NCBI GenBank assembly: GCA_025201705.1
Contig: MU616587.1
Location: 31,929-95,928, forward strand
Direction of reading: 5' to 3'
DNA from: Dissophora ornata
Taxonomy: Eukaryota; Mortierellomycota; Mortierellomycetes; Mortierellales; Mortierellaceae
Length of the DNA stretch: 64,000 nucleotides
This document shows, piece by piece, positions 45,517 through 57,336 of this stretch. A program made the translations under genes and the position numbers. The notes under the pieces are model-generated. The model was not told where the DNA came from. It did no database searches and saw only the letters and a program-made list of their open reading frames with translations. Numbering within the stretch: the stretch's first letter is position 1; the number at the start of each line of letters is the position of its first letter.

Positions 45517-46123
45517 ATGTTTGTCGACGACGGCTCTTGGGCATCAAAGCTTGGAATCAAAGATAAGGCGCAAGGGACAGCTCTTGACTTTATAGCCATG
45601 ATCAAGGTTAGTCCGACAACTCTCTGCCACCTTTCTATCGATTCTCGCAGCCTTCTTTTGTCGAGATAAAAGTTGATGTTTGACCTCCCCACTCTTCTAA
45701 ACCTGCCATTGTAGACAGCACACGATGATAGCGAAATTTCTGAGGTAGAAGATCTACAACTTGAACTTGTGTTGATGTTGTCGCCACGCTCAACAGCTTT
45801 TTTTTAAAAAAAAATGATAGACATTGTCAGAAACCAGTAAGCAGTTCTCTGCGCTGGATGGCACCATGAAGACGACACGGCAGGTATCTTTACAACGCGC
45901 CTTTATTGAACCGATCCTTAGCCAGTGATACTTATTATTGAAACAGCAAACAGAATATTACTGACTTGAGTTCTCTCTATTATCCCACTGAAAGAACATC
46001 ATCAAAATGTCGCTTGTTTTGAAACAGGTCCAAGATGTAAATTTTGGAGTGCTGGACAATCTGCGCGCGACTGACCAGGCCAGCAAGAGTCTTCGCATGG
46101 ATCCCCCCTCCACATGGGAGTGA
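45517..46123 (+). CDS. Small helical protein, unrecognised
   Basis: join(45517..45606,45821..45883,46028..46123) closes in phase 0 at every junction and gives an 82-aa protein; an optional 30-nt exon near 45720-45749 (TAHDDSEISE) would also keep frame. Sequence landmarks: MFVDDGSWASKLGIKDKAQG, then SETSKQFSALDGTMKTTRQV and NLRATDQASKSLRMDPPSTW. It is probably a small helical subunit of a larger complex, judging only from size and heptad-like spacing. I do not recognise the family. The donor GTTAGT of exon 1 is acceptable. Confidence 0.6.
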
Positions 46124-47570
46124 TCTGGAACGAGGTGCCATGGCATCACAACAGAGAGGAGAGTACCCTCAATGTCATTCTTCGAAGAAGGCCCTTGACA
46201 TTCTTATCGGGAATGGCATGACTATCACTCGCTGCTTCAAGACTTTCTATTTCAATGACACTGGAATTATCATTTGAGTCAGATCAAGAAAAATAAAGAC
46301 GCAAAGAAGAGAGACGCAAGCCTTCACGCGGGAGATATATCACGTCTTGTATGTTAGAGCGAGCATTGGCGCCAGGAAGCAGCGTGTGTCGAATAACCCC
46401 TCAACAACACGACAATATTCAATCGGATTGGTTATATTTGTTAATGCCATCAAATCAAGCGGCCATGGAGAATTACAAGCGAGAGCGGTAAATATGCACC
46501 AGATCTAGCAGTAGCAGCGCCTTTGAGCGGATTCGAGTCGATGGAGGACTTCAATTCTCCCACCATTCCTGTAAAATCTACAAGCGAAGCCATCTGCGAC
46601 AATACAAAACGCCTTTGCAGGTCCAAAGGAATGAGCGTGCCGAAAACACGGTGAAAAGTTATCTTTGATCAATAGACGGCGGGATAGATGTCAAGAAGAA
46701 AAGGACATGTTGCGTTTGAGAGCGACTCTTGATCTTATAGATCGTGTGATGGCGATGTTGCCTCGACTAGGGTTGGTCACGCATACATGGATCTGCATAA
46801 AAATACGCGAGACTCTATCTAGACACGGAGGTTATCCTCCGTAAGAGCTGTGTTCCAATGGAGACGCTCTTCTCGTTGTGCATCTCCTTTTTTCTTTTAT
46901 TCTTTCTTGGAATGATGATAAACGGAGGAACGATGGCCTCCTGGATTGCGTTTTGTGGACAGTGTAGCGCAGAAGGGTGCCATGTTCTGCGATGCGACGG
47001 CACTTGTTGTTGCGAACAGAATCGAACAGGTGGTGTGAGGTGTTCTTGGATGCAGTTTGCGGCATGGGCATGAGTGTCGATGCGTTGATGCATATCCATC
47101 AAGGCGCGACTGTGGCGAGTGGCCCATACGTGTGTGCGCGTACATGCCCCTGCCACACAGTGTCACAGTACCCCTCAGGGTCCCTCAGCTCCTGAGCACA
47201 GATCAGAGTTGTCTCCCCCCCTTTTCCCTCCGTGCCCTCAGCACACATACACACACACGAATCATCGCTGCGACTGCCCCACTGTCTTCTCATTCAATCC
47301 CATTCCATTCCCATGCATATTCTTAATCTCCTTTCCAATCCCTTTTAGCTCCCTTGCTGTCTCTTCCGTCTTTCCTACCCAGCCCCCTCTTCCATTCCCG
47401 TATTCCCCTTGCCCGGCCACATCCCTCCGCATCAACCCTTCTATTGCTGTTTCCCCACCTTGACTGCAACGCCCTGCCTATCCTGGTCTCCTCGACTTGT
47501 TGCCAACAACCACCACCCGTGCCTGCACAGCTCTTGCTCTTGGTAGACCCCACCATACTCCTAGCACACC
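46124..47570. other. Intergenic upstream of ARMC8/Gid5 gene
   Basis: A 1.45-kb region without supported genes. The 3' part (47200-47560) is CT-rich with a CACACA run at about 47242-47258 and is likely the long 5' leader of the armadillo gene. Confidence 0.45.
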
Positions 47571-50500
47571 ATGACACTCACCCCACATGAAGTCGCCGTT
47601 TCTCAGCTGGGAACAAGCCAAACTCTCCCCCTGGAGCGTATCAAGTCCCTTCGATTCATCAAAAACAACATCATCGGCAACAAGACAAAAAAAGATCTAT
47701 ATATCCAGCTGGGCATAGTCTCGAGGTAAACCACCTGACGATTACAGCAGTGTTTGTCTGAACCTTTGTGCTGTGGACTAGCACCAGTAAAAGAACCAGG
47801 GTTCAGGACCATACCAACGTGGGCTACCGGTCATTGCGACTTTGCATTGCCCAGAGATTGTTTCCTGCAACTGTTTTCTGTGGAGCCGCTAATTGGCATC
47901 GCCTGATGCCATCTGTTCTGATGAGGAAAGCGTGGCGCTGTTTTGAATGCACTGATTATGGCTGCGGCTGCGATTGACAGGGATGGAGAATAGGATCGCG
48001 GACTTGGCTTGTGCTCCGACAAATGCCCCTATTTTTTTTTTGTCTTCAGGCCCCGCCTCCTACCTATTCCATCTAACACACACGCACTCTCTCTCTCTCT
48101 CTCCTACGTAGGTTACAGGACATCATATCTGCCAGAGACGAGAAAGAGTCTCAGTTAAAGACGCAAGCAATCATTGTACTTGGGAGCTTTGCCTTTGGTT
48201 CGTGCGCCTGTCTTTCTTTTACTCGTAAACCTGGATACTTGAGAATGGACGTGGTCACTAACTTCTTGTTTGTCTTGCTCTAGGTAACGAAGGTAATATC
48301 CTTGCGCTGACGAGCTCTGGCGTGGTTGAGCCGCTGCTAAACTGTCTCAACCCGAATGGAGATCCCAAGCTGATCGAGGCTGCCGCACGTACTCTGAATG
48401 CCATCTACGCGTCTCCTAAGGTGTCCCGGCAGGAGTTGTTTATGGTACCGTTCAACACAACAGGGACAGATGAGAGATAGACACCAGCAAGTTCTTTGGC
48501 ACTTTCAACTGAACACTTTGCTTACCCTATGGTCCTTATTTTATCCCCCGGTCTATTTGTTAGGGCAATCATTTGAATTCTTTAGTGCAACTGCTTGATG
48601 CTTACAGCAGTGGTTATCGAGTGGGTCAGGAAGTAGTCTTGCTTCACACTGCAGAGTTGGTGGCATCCATACTTGCCAGATGCTGTGAGACCACCGATCA
48701 GCAGATGCAGATTGCTGCCAGTGGTGCGGTTCCATTGCTGATGCGATTGCTAGCCAGCGGCGTCTCCAAGAGCCAAGAGGCTGCACTGGGCGCCCTGGCT
48801 GCGCTAGTCAAGGATAACTCGGAGTTGGCGCGGCGTATCGCCCAAATGAGATGTAAGCAACTGCCTTAATGATCATGATGTAAGTTTGCTATACCAAAGA
48901 TGTAACACGAAACCGAACGGACTACTTTACTCTCCAGTGGACAAAGGCGAACGGCCAGCACCATATATTCTTCGGCTGGTCCGAGATAAATCGCCAAACA
49001 TGCGACTGGCAGCAGTAACATGGTATGTCTTTGGCCAGTTCAACCAACCTGTATCATGTAAATGCAAAGCCAATTCTCACTCCACGCTGACCCAACTCAA
49101 CCTTGTGCCACATCTAGTCTAACATATATGAATAGAGCGGGCGTCATCCTTGAGCACAATAGCGACATCATGCTGACTGTCTTGCCTATGCTCGTCAAGA
49201 TGCTTCAGCTAACTGGCTCTGTTCAAGAAGCTGCTCCGAGAGTGCTAGGTATGTCGAGGCAGGGCGCAAATACATGTGGCATTTGATCGACGATATTGAT
49301 CCGCTTTTCCTTACACAATCTCTGTCTCGCTTCAGCGCACTTGATTTGGGAGAGTGAAAGTATGCAGAAAGCAGTCTGCGATATGGACGCAATCCCAAAA
49401 CTTGCTTCTATCATAAGTCAGATGGATGAGGAGGATAATGTCTACGGGATTGTTGGACAAAAGGACAAACTTAAAGAGGTATGCATACGAAGCAGCTGCA
49501 GGGCTTTACACAGCTCGACTGCCATGCATACGCCGACGATCGCTGTCTTCTTTGAATCTGACACGCTCGAACCCTCGCATCCATGGTGATGACAACCGTA
49601 TACTTAGAACTCTCTGCTAGCATTGGCTGCCATAAGTCAGTTGAAAGAGGATTGCAGGAAACAGGTTGTCGAGGCGAAGGTCCTTCCGCATATCGTGGCG
49701 GCCATGTCGCACCCGTCCGTAGGCGTTCGTGCGGCAGCCTGCCAGTGCACACGAAGTTTATCAAGAAGTGTAATGAACCTGAGGACGAGTTTGGTCGATG
49801 CTGGCATCGAAACACCTTTGTTCCAGGTAATTGCCTCAGCTGCCTTTGATAGAATCCACATCCAAGATGTAGCACTTTGAACCCCCCCCCCCCCGGACCA
49901 GCTTCTTGTCATTCTAACTTGGTCCCTCCAATTGACACGTACGCGACAACAACTTTCAGCTTCTGAGTGATAATGATCCTGGAGTCCTCAGCTCTGCGAC
50001 GGCGACGTTGTGCAACATCGTGCTAGATGTCTCGCCTATGAAGAAAAGCATCATGGATCGCGGGATCGTGGCTAAATTCGTTCATATGATCGGCTGTGGC
50101 AATAACATTGTCCGATTGAACGCTGTCTGGGCTATTAAGAACCTTGTTTTTAAAGCCGAATCGGATGTCAAGGAGACAGTAATGCGTCAGTTTGGGTACC
50201 ACAACCTTGCACAGCTGCTAAATGACGGTGAACTGGCGATCCAGGAACAAGCCCTCAATCTCGTCAGAAACCTCGCCTGCAGGAGGGAGCAAGATATCGA
50301 CCATGTTTTCCGTGGCCTGGGCAGCGGCCAACTGCTCGGTATTATTGAGGACAAGTTGACTTGGGATGACCAGCACCTGCTTGAACACGTATGCATAATT
50401 CTTAGGCCATGTTCATGTCCGATTTGGCGTCCTGTTTATTGCAATCTTTGTAAAAAGTCCCAAATGCTAATTTGTGAAAGTTTGGCGATCCTCGATGAAT

Positions 50501-51036
50501 TCCACACATAGGCTCTTTATGTCCTTGTTAACATTGCTACAGGAAGCGAATATCATAAGCAGAGTATTATGAAACGCCCCGGGATCCTGAGATCGGTACT
50601 AGGTTTGATGTCACACGGATCAGCGACTATCAGGGTCGCTACTATCTGGGTTATTATCAACCTAACGTGGCCAGATGAAAAGATCGCTCACGGTGTACAT
50701 GACCGAGTCGTATTACTAAGGAGTATGGGAGTTGAAGATCGGCTGCAGTCGCTAAACGCTGATCATGACCTGGATGTGCGCGATCGCGTAAAGACGGCGC
50801 TACACCACTTCCATTTGGACCAGCAGCAGTATGGGCACAATGGTAACGGGATGACCGAGCAAGCCGCGTCCACCACCACCATTGGAAGCAACCAACCTGA
50901 TCATACCCTTAGACTCACAGGACACGGCAGTACCGCCGATCAAGATTCGCAGGCAGGCGCGAGAGAGACGTTTGGGAATGCGACGACATCGTCCGCGATG
51001 GAAGAAGAAGGAACCTCAACTCATGAGCGGCGATAG
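47571..51036 (+). CDS. Armadillo-repeat subunit of the GID/CTLH ubiquitin ligase (Gid5/Vid28, ARMC8)
   Basis: Scaffold that carries the substrate receptor in the GID/CTLH E3, which degrades gluconeogenic enzymes in yeast. join(47571..47725,48112..48197,48284..48444,48564..48852,48938..49022,49118..49248,49336..49478,49608..49826,49960..50388,50512..51036), 740 aa, phases closed. Armadillo repeats fill the protein: LIEAAARTLNAIYAS, QEAALGALAALVKDN, NMRLAAVTCLTYMNRAG, NSLLALAAISQLKEDCRKQV, GVRAAACQCTRSLSRSV, PGVLSSATATLCNIVLD, NIVRLNAVWAIKNLVFKAE and TIRVATIWVIINLTWP. The CLTYMNRAG and NAVWAIKNL--KA blocks and overall layout match ARMC8/Vid28 better than importin or catenin families. The acceptor ending at 49117, not the later one at 49135, avoids a stop created at the junction. 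The C-terminal tail is disordered. Confidence 0.87.
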
Positions 51037-52130
51037 CATACTGGTTAAACACCCTTATTAAATGCAGATCAAAAACAATAGAATAAAGTCATTGTGCTAC
51101 GGCCTTTGAGTGGATATCCAGTCTTTCCGTCCCCCGATCGCTTTTGATAGCGCCTTGCAACATCACCCAATGCTGCCCTCTTGCCGCTGTAGACTCTAGG
51201 GTCCGTCGTGACCAGAGACTCTGCCCTTTTTGAAGTGGCCATCCCGTCTGCGTAAGCCCATTTATTCTTTGTATTGCCCTTACTCGTCTCAAGGATCATT
51301 GGCTAGGAAGCAAAGAGTACATTGATGTTGCACCTCAAATTGACGAAGAGCATGCTTGCTGCTACGGTGCCGGACGATTGCGAGAGTGGCTGCTGTGATT
51401 GCACACAGCCTGGGAAAGTAAAGATCACTTTGTAGTCCAATTTGTTCAATCTGGCCTCCGCTTGCTTTGCAGACAGCAACCCCAGTGGCCGCAATGATTA
51501 AGCGCGCCAAAAAGAAGACCTTCCGCAGAGGTTTTGGGTAGCTACTACCAAAGACGTCGAAAAATTCCTCGCCAGTCTTGTCGCGGTACAAGTCATGTTG
51601 ATGGAGCTCATCGCAATAGGTATGCATATCATGGTATCAATGCGCCTGGTTGAATGGAGTGAAAGAATAGTCGCGTGTGAAAAGCAGAGTGCTTTTTGTT
51701 GCCTGCAACCAGTAACACTCAGGAGTCTAGAGAGTATCCATGCACGGTAAAATGAACAAAAACGCCCTCACTGTCTCGAACAAAACTTTAGTGTGCACCA
51801 AGCTGCCGGAAACCAGTTCGTGCCCAACCAATTCAACATATATGTGTTGTTAAGAAGCATGGATGAATCGCATACCTCTTTGTGTTGTTCAGAAGCATCT
51901 ACGAAATGACAAAAATGGATATTCTCACGGAGGTTTATTCTTTTCACTCCAGTAGTCTCCATGTCCAAACAGATTTCCGTGGCCAATTGCCGTTAATCTG
52001 TCGAGTGGCCACTAACCGGTCATGAGCGAACAGACCACATCAAATTTTGCTACAGTGAACAAAGGGCAGATCGTAGCGACAAGGCTACTCTACTACTTAC
52101 AATACCCCCTTTCAATTAAAGTCGTCTGGG
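51037..52130. other. Unresolved region, possible minus-strand gene
   Basis: Several overlapping minus-strand frames are open, and I could not join them into one gene. One starts MSSINMTCTATRLARNFSTS (about 51610), which looks like a mitochondrial presequence. Another is 112 codons (51289-51627, starting MHTYCDELHQHDLYRDKTGE), and a third near the 3' end (51069-51299) reads SLVTTDPRVYSGKRAALGDV. A possible 5' exon reads METTGVKRINLRENIHFCHF before GTATGC (about 51870). No family is recognised. Confidence 0.3.
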
Positions 52131-52474
52131 ATGGGTTTATGTCGTCCAATATTTGAAATTAACATTAGTAGGAACCTCGCAAAGCCTTTCCGCTCTGCAA
52201 GATCAATCCCTTGTAGTATGATTCAAGGTCCGAAGGTCTATTCGCATTCGGGAAATGGCGGTAGTCGTCGCGTTCTAGCACGGATTCTGACTTGGAGGTT
52301 TACGCGTCCCTCAGTCACAGTGGAAGTCTTTGTCAAATAAAAATGCAGGCTGTGTCTAGCACCTAACCTTAATTCAACCCTCGCTATATCATCAACCTTT
52401 GCAATTTATCTTGCTGTAGATCCAATTAATAACAATCTTCATTCGTTGCCTCCACAACGTCTCGCCTATTACAC

Positions 52475-52911
52475 TTGTCTACTCCTCTTCTTACCTCTCT
52501 CATTTTTCGTGTGAAGCATTATCATTTTTTGGAGAGCAAAATAAAAATAACATCTACTGGTCTTGGACACTCTAGACACATCAGGATACCAGATGATATC
52601 CTGTTCACACCACTCGGACATCCCATTATTGACTCACATGAGAGGCAGTTTGTCAAGAAAGTCTATCCCAACATTGCAACGACTCATCTTGACCCGACAA
52701 TTTTGAGGGAAGGGACGTGAATAAATTGAATAGCTTTGCAACAGCAATGCTTACCCCTGTCATGTTTGAGAGGCGACAGTTACCAGTCAGGTCAGCTTTT
52801 GCACTGACTATCAACAAGTCCCAAGGCCAAACTCTCCAGTCAGTGGGTGTTGCCCTGTCACGCTGCTCAATTCGTGCAAACACCAAGGTTTTCGAACTCT
52901 TCCAGGCTTAA
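52475..52911 (+). pseudogene. Helitron (PIF1-like) helicase remnant
   Basis: Two fragments of the Helitron replication-helicase lie close together. The first (to 52720) reads IRIPDDILFTPLGHPIIDSH then VKKVYPNIATTHLDPTILRE, matching the block before the 'APTN-DVD-IN' motif of Helitron helicases. The second (52717-52911) reads FERRQLPVRSAFALTINKSQ then GQTLQSVGV and ALSRCSIRANTKV, the terminal helicase motifs V and VI (normally F-RRQFPVRLAFAMTINKSQGQ and Y-ALSR). The sequence between them is missing, and motif VI is shortened, so the copy has internal deletions. The N-terminal Rep domain and element ends were not found. Confidence 0.75.
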
Positions 52912-53095
52912 CAAGAATATACACAAGAAACATTGTCTTTCGCGAAGCATTCTAATAGCATAATAGTACAAGACATAAAAACAAAATAAGATACCCTACT
53001 TCTACATGTTTTTTCCAAAAAAAAAGACAAAACAACACCCGAGGCGTCGCGGCGGGCACACACTTGTTGTCAGCGATAAAAGTATAAAATTATAG

Positions 53096-53103
53096 TGACG
53101 ACA

Positions 53104-53136
<33 letters not shown>

Positions 53137-53176
53137 TCCTGATTCTGGCGCCTTAGACCAACTCGGCCATATCGCC
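53096..53176 (-). tRNA. tRNA-Leu (anticodon CAG)
   Basis: The minus strand reads GGCGATA (acceptor 5' arm), TGGCCGAGTTGGT (A box and D arm), an anticodon arm CCAGA-ATCAGGA-TCTGG with CAG at positions 34-36, a long variable arm TCCGAAAGGGC, the T arm GTGGG-TTTGAAT-CCCAC and TGTCGTC closing the acceptor stem with two G-U pairs, then A. The long variable arm and CAG anticodon fit a class II leucine tRNA. No intron. The T tract expected downstream on the minus strand is not obvious, as the next plus bases are TATAATTTTA. Confidence 0.93.
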
Positions 53177-53451
53177 TTTTGATATGTGAACATAGATCGA
53201 AAGACAATTATAGTACAATTGCTTAATAGACATAAGTCACATGACTTTTAGTGGCTTGTGCTCTCAAGTGTGCCTTAAAAAAAAAAAAGTAAATAAAAGT
53301 AGACTGGCAGGCTATTGAGACCTGGAGGAGATCCTTTCCCACCCTTTCTCAGCAATTGCAGACCATTCAACGACAGCAGCTGAGGCATTGTCAACATATA
53401 CGGAATCTCAATAGAAAACCATCCCGAGCAGTGCTGTAGCACAAAGGTTCA

Positions 53452-56400
53452 ATGTCAGGAGTCATAGGGATCTCTCGGCTGGCTGTGCCCCGACTGCCCA
53501 ACCAAACGTTCGGCAACATAACAACCAAACAAAAGTTCTATCACCACTGTCTTGCTCGCTCATGTTTTGACAGGCACGGCTCGCTGAGGATCACTCTTGG
53601 GGGTTATCCAGGCTGTGTCTCCCTCCGATCTGTATCAACATCATCTGTAGCCCAGAAACGGCGGTTGTTAGCAGTTCCACTCAAAAAAGGTACTCGCGAT
53701 ACAGCTAGAACATCAGGACAATCTGTCTTGTCGGGTGTCAGGACGGATACAGAAAGTAAGCACAGGAAAGTGCACAATACTGTGTCTACATAAGGACTAC
53801 TACAGGGCCAGTCTCGCTTATACTCTCCAATTCTTCCATATACAAGCAGATCGGCCTGCTTATGTCAAGACCCCACCTGTATCGGCAGAGCAGATGGTTA
53901 AGGCGATCGAATTCAGTCGACAGGAGGCAGCACTGAGATCACTATCTGCGCCCGATCCATCCGCAGCAATAGCTTCATCTGAGGCAGAACTGGGGTCCGA
54001 TCCATTCAACAAAGCAGCAGATCCCTTCGCCAACCAGCTGGAGGCGGCCATTGAGGCTAGTCTTAGAAATTCGACTCCTCACCGGGATCAAACGAGTCTA
54101 CCTCACCCAGAAAACGTTCAACTTCCGGACGTACATGCTCAATATTTAGCGGGACCTGCGAAATGGGAGTCTGTTAAAGCAAAAGATGTTAAAATCAAGA
54201 GTATGTGTTGTTTGAAAGCTGATTTTTGCAAGATGTTTCCATGTATATGTGAGGCGTAGGAACTTAACAGCTAACTTGTTCTGCGTATAGATGTTACTCC
54301 GAGAAATAGGCCCAAAGTGGCGATGTTGGAGCATGGCTTGGATCGAGTCTTGTTCAAGTGGGTACCATAGTGGCGTCATAAACCGTAAAACCGACCTTGT
54401 CAAATCTGTGTACATGCTAACGAAGGGCGCCACATCATTTTCATAATAGTCCCGGGGTTCATTGGTTACAGGATCCTCGATCATTAGTTTACAACTTTGA
54501 CCCCTATCTCCGGTCCATATGTCAGCCTGACAAGTTTGATTATGACGCCCTTCCAGCTTACAGGACATCTTCCATGGACTCCGCGTTGCTCAATATGGCC
54601 AATAAGCACCATGGAAAATATATTGGCTCGACTTCGTCTATGACTTCAGCGCTTTCTCAGTTTTACTTCTTAATCTCCGGATGGAAGCCACTGAAGACGA
54701 ATCATCTCTCAGAGGCCTTTTCATCTCAGGTACATTGAACAGTTGTGATTCATGACCTCTTGCGCGCGCTGTTTATGTTCAAGGAGTGTAGAGCCTAATC
54801 TCAGTTTTATTCATTTGAACTCGCCTGAACAGCCAAAGGGGTTCACAAGGCTGAGCCGTTCACCCTCGACCATTCAACTGGTATACAAAGGGAAAGGGGT
54901 CTACGCCATCGATGCGGATAAAACTTTTGACTCCTCAACGGTACTAATGCAACTCGTAAGTAACATTATTGCCCTATCGTTTTTTTTGTAATTTGATTTC
55001 ATCAAAATTCAACACTCAATCTCACACCTGCATTTTATGCCATGACAGGGAAAGTCCATGGAGAAGATGTTGACCAGCACACCCGATGAATTTGCGAGGT
55101 TCACAAAGAACAATTCCTGGAAGGTTACAAAGGAAGAAAAAGAAATGCCAGAGGCATTTAATTATATTACCATCGACAAGTTCCTGCTTCGCTCTCAGCT
55201 AGACTGCGAAGACCCTCGACTGCCTGGCAAAACATTCGATTTAAAGACACGGGCAGCCGTCGCCATTCGTTTGGATGTACACAACTACGAACTCAACCAA
55301 GGATACCAACTTCGTAAAGCTCATGGATACCTCGAGAGTTTCGAGCGCGAGTATTACGACATGATGAGATCCGCATTCCTCAAGTACAGTCTACAGGTGC
55401 GCATAGGACAGATGGATGGAATCTTCGTTGCCTTCCATAATACGGCGAGGATATTTGGTTTCCAGTATATTTCTTTGGATGAGATGGACTCGCGCCTGTT
55501 CGGAACTAGTGTAATGGGAGACGAGTGCTTCAAGAATCAGCTGAGACTCTTAGACAGGACTCTAGATGAGATCACAAGCAAGTACCCAAAGCAGGATCTA
55601 AAAATCACTTTCGACACGGACGAAACCATTCAGAGCATGAACGTCTGGGTTGAGACCATGCCATTGGGCGCTGCAACTTCAGTACAGGGCCGTGATGTCA
55701 AGGTTGACTTTGATGAGAATGGGGCACCTGAAATGCAGTCAGGCGCAGAGCTTAGCCTTTGGCAGGTCGTGTGCTATTCGAACATTAACAACGTACCTAC
55801 GGTTGGCCCCTTTGAGCTTAACGGGCGGGCAACGGATGATTGGGAGCTACGTTACAAGATCGGAGAGCTACGGAAGCCGCATATGATGAATGAATATCGA
55901 CGCATGAAGGCTATTCAGGCTGAGATTCTGTCCGACGACGAGGAGAGGGAGGCTGCTCTCGCAGCAGCAGCAGCAGCATCAGCTGGCGCAGAGCCAGAGA
56001 ATCTAAAGAGCAGACGGGAGATTCAAGCTGCTGCTCGAGCCCAATCTCGTCGCGACTCCATGAGGAACACTTTGCGCAGGATCAGCGAGCAGGGCAGGAT
56101 CAAGCAAGAAGACGAGGAGCGGCGGCAAGCAGACAGGGAATTTTTGGTATGGGAGCCAAAGGGCTATGCAAAAATCACAAAACCCACGACTGAGATGACT
56201 CAGAGCACCAAGACAAAGGCCCGGTCCATCGAACGCAACACCCGAGTGCCGGCATCTTCGTCAGCAGAATCTGGAGATACGTCGATATCATCCAAGATGG
56301 TACGTCGCCTCAAAGAATCAGTAGCCAAGGTATCCCAAAAAGCTGCTTTGCCCAACGACCGCTCCGTGTTGGACACTCAAGGCCCTGGACTGAACGCAGC

Positions 56401-57169
56401 CACATATTATCGACGGAGCTATGATGGCAAGGTGTTTAAGCTTGCCCTTGACGACCTTAGCCTGATACGAAAATCTCTGATTACTCCCCCAACGGAGAGT
56501 GAAGAAGCTGGCCACTTGAGAGATCTCAAGGGACATCATGAGTGGCTGGTATCGAGTCTTACTCCATTCGATGAAGTTCGGCTCAAGATGTTAGAGGTGC
56601 CGGTGAAGGCGGCCGACTATCAGTCCTTAGATAGGCGGCACTTGGAGCGAGTTGCAAGATTGATCGGCCAACCTGAAAGCCTTCTTTCTGACACGACGAC
56701 GGACGCAACTCTTCGTAAACAGCTGCACCAGCATACTCCGCGTTTCCGTAGCAAGTTGCACCTGGAATATTTTCACAGCTGGATTCACAAGGTCATGACA
56801 CTGAAGGGTGATGCCGAACCTTACAAGAACATTGAAGAATTTTTACTGGTGGATGACGAGAAAGCACTGATGCGGGCTGCTAATGGTTTGAATGTTACAG
56901 AAAAGATGATCCGGAACCAAGGATTTGCTCAGGGTTTGAATAGGAATGACGCCCTGAAGAAAGTTGTTCTTACTCAGATTTACTATGCCGAGCAAGTCTT
57001 CCAAGATGGCGAGCTAAAGGAAATGGGTTATTATCCAAGAATCTTTGACCCTGCCATGTTCAGGGGCGCACGGGATATCCTTAAAGGTGTTGGCACGAGG
57101 TTTCAAGAAGACCCAACACTAAATGCTATCAGCGTACAAGAACCCACACCCAGCGAAGCGGAAGCTTAG
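53452..57169 (+). CDS. PET127: Pet127-family mitochondrial RNA-processing protein
   Basis: Pet127 is a mitochondrial inner-membrane-associated protein needed for 5' processing and turnover of mitochondrial RNAs in yeast. join(53452..53755,53847..54200,54291..54357,54450..54729,54833..54955,55049..57169), 1082 aa, phases closed. The first 60 residues have basic, Ser-rich presequence character (GSLRITLGGYPG, SVSTSSVAQKRR). The conserved core is LEHGLDRVLFNPGVHWLQDP, SLVYNFDPYL, STSSMTSALSQFYFLISGWK, VYKGKGVYAIDADKTFDSST, GKSMEKMLTSTPDEF, FLLRSQLDCEDPRLPGKTFD, LKTRAAVAIRLD and SFEREYYDMMRSAFLKYSLQ with VRIGQMDGIFVAFHNTARIF. DPRLPGKTFDLKTR-A has the D...(D/E)xK spacing of the nuclease-like fold suggested for this family. 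The C-terminal 500 residues are less conserved and partly coiled. The acceptor at 54449 recovers the FNPGVHWL block. Confidence 0.9.
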
Positions 57170-57336
57170 AGCAACACAAAATTAGACCAATCCCTGTTTA
57201 AATCATTGTATTTCATTCAAAAAGTGCGCCAACATGTGCGGTTTTGGCAACTAACTGCCAATTATGCGACCCTGGGGGTCCTTGAACTAACTACTGCTAT
57301 TGGTTTACGAGAGTGCTTTGTACAAGTAAATGCTGA

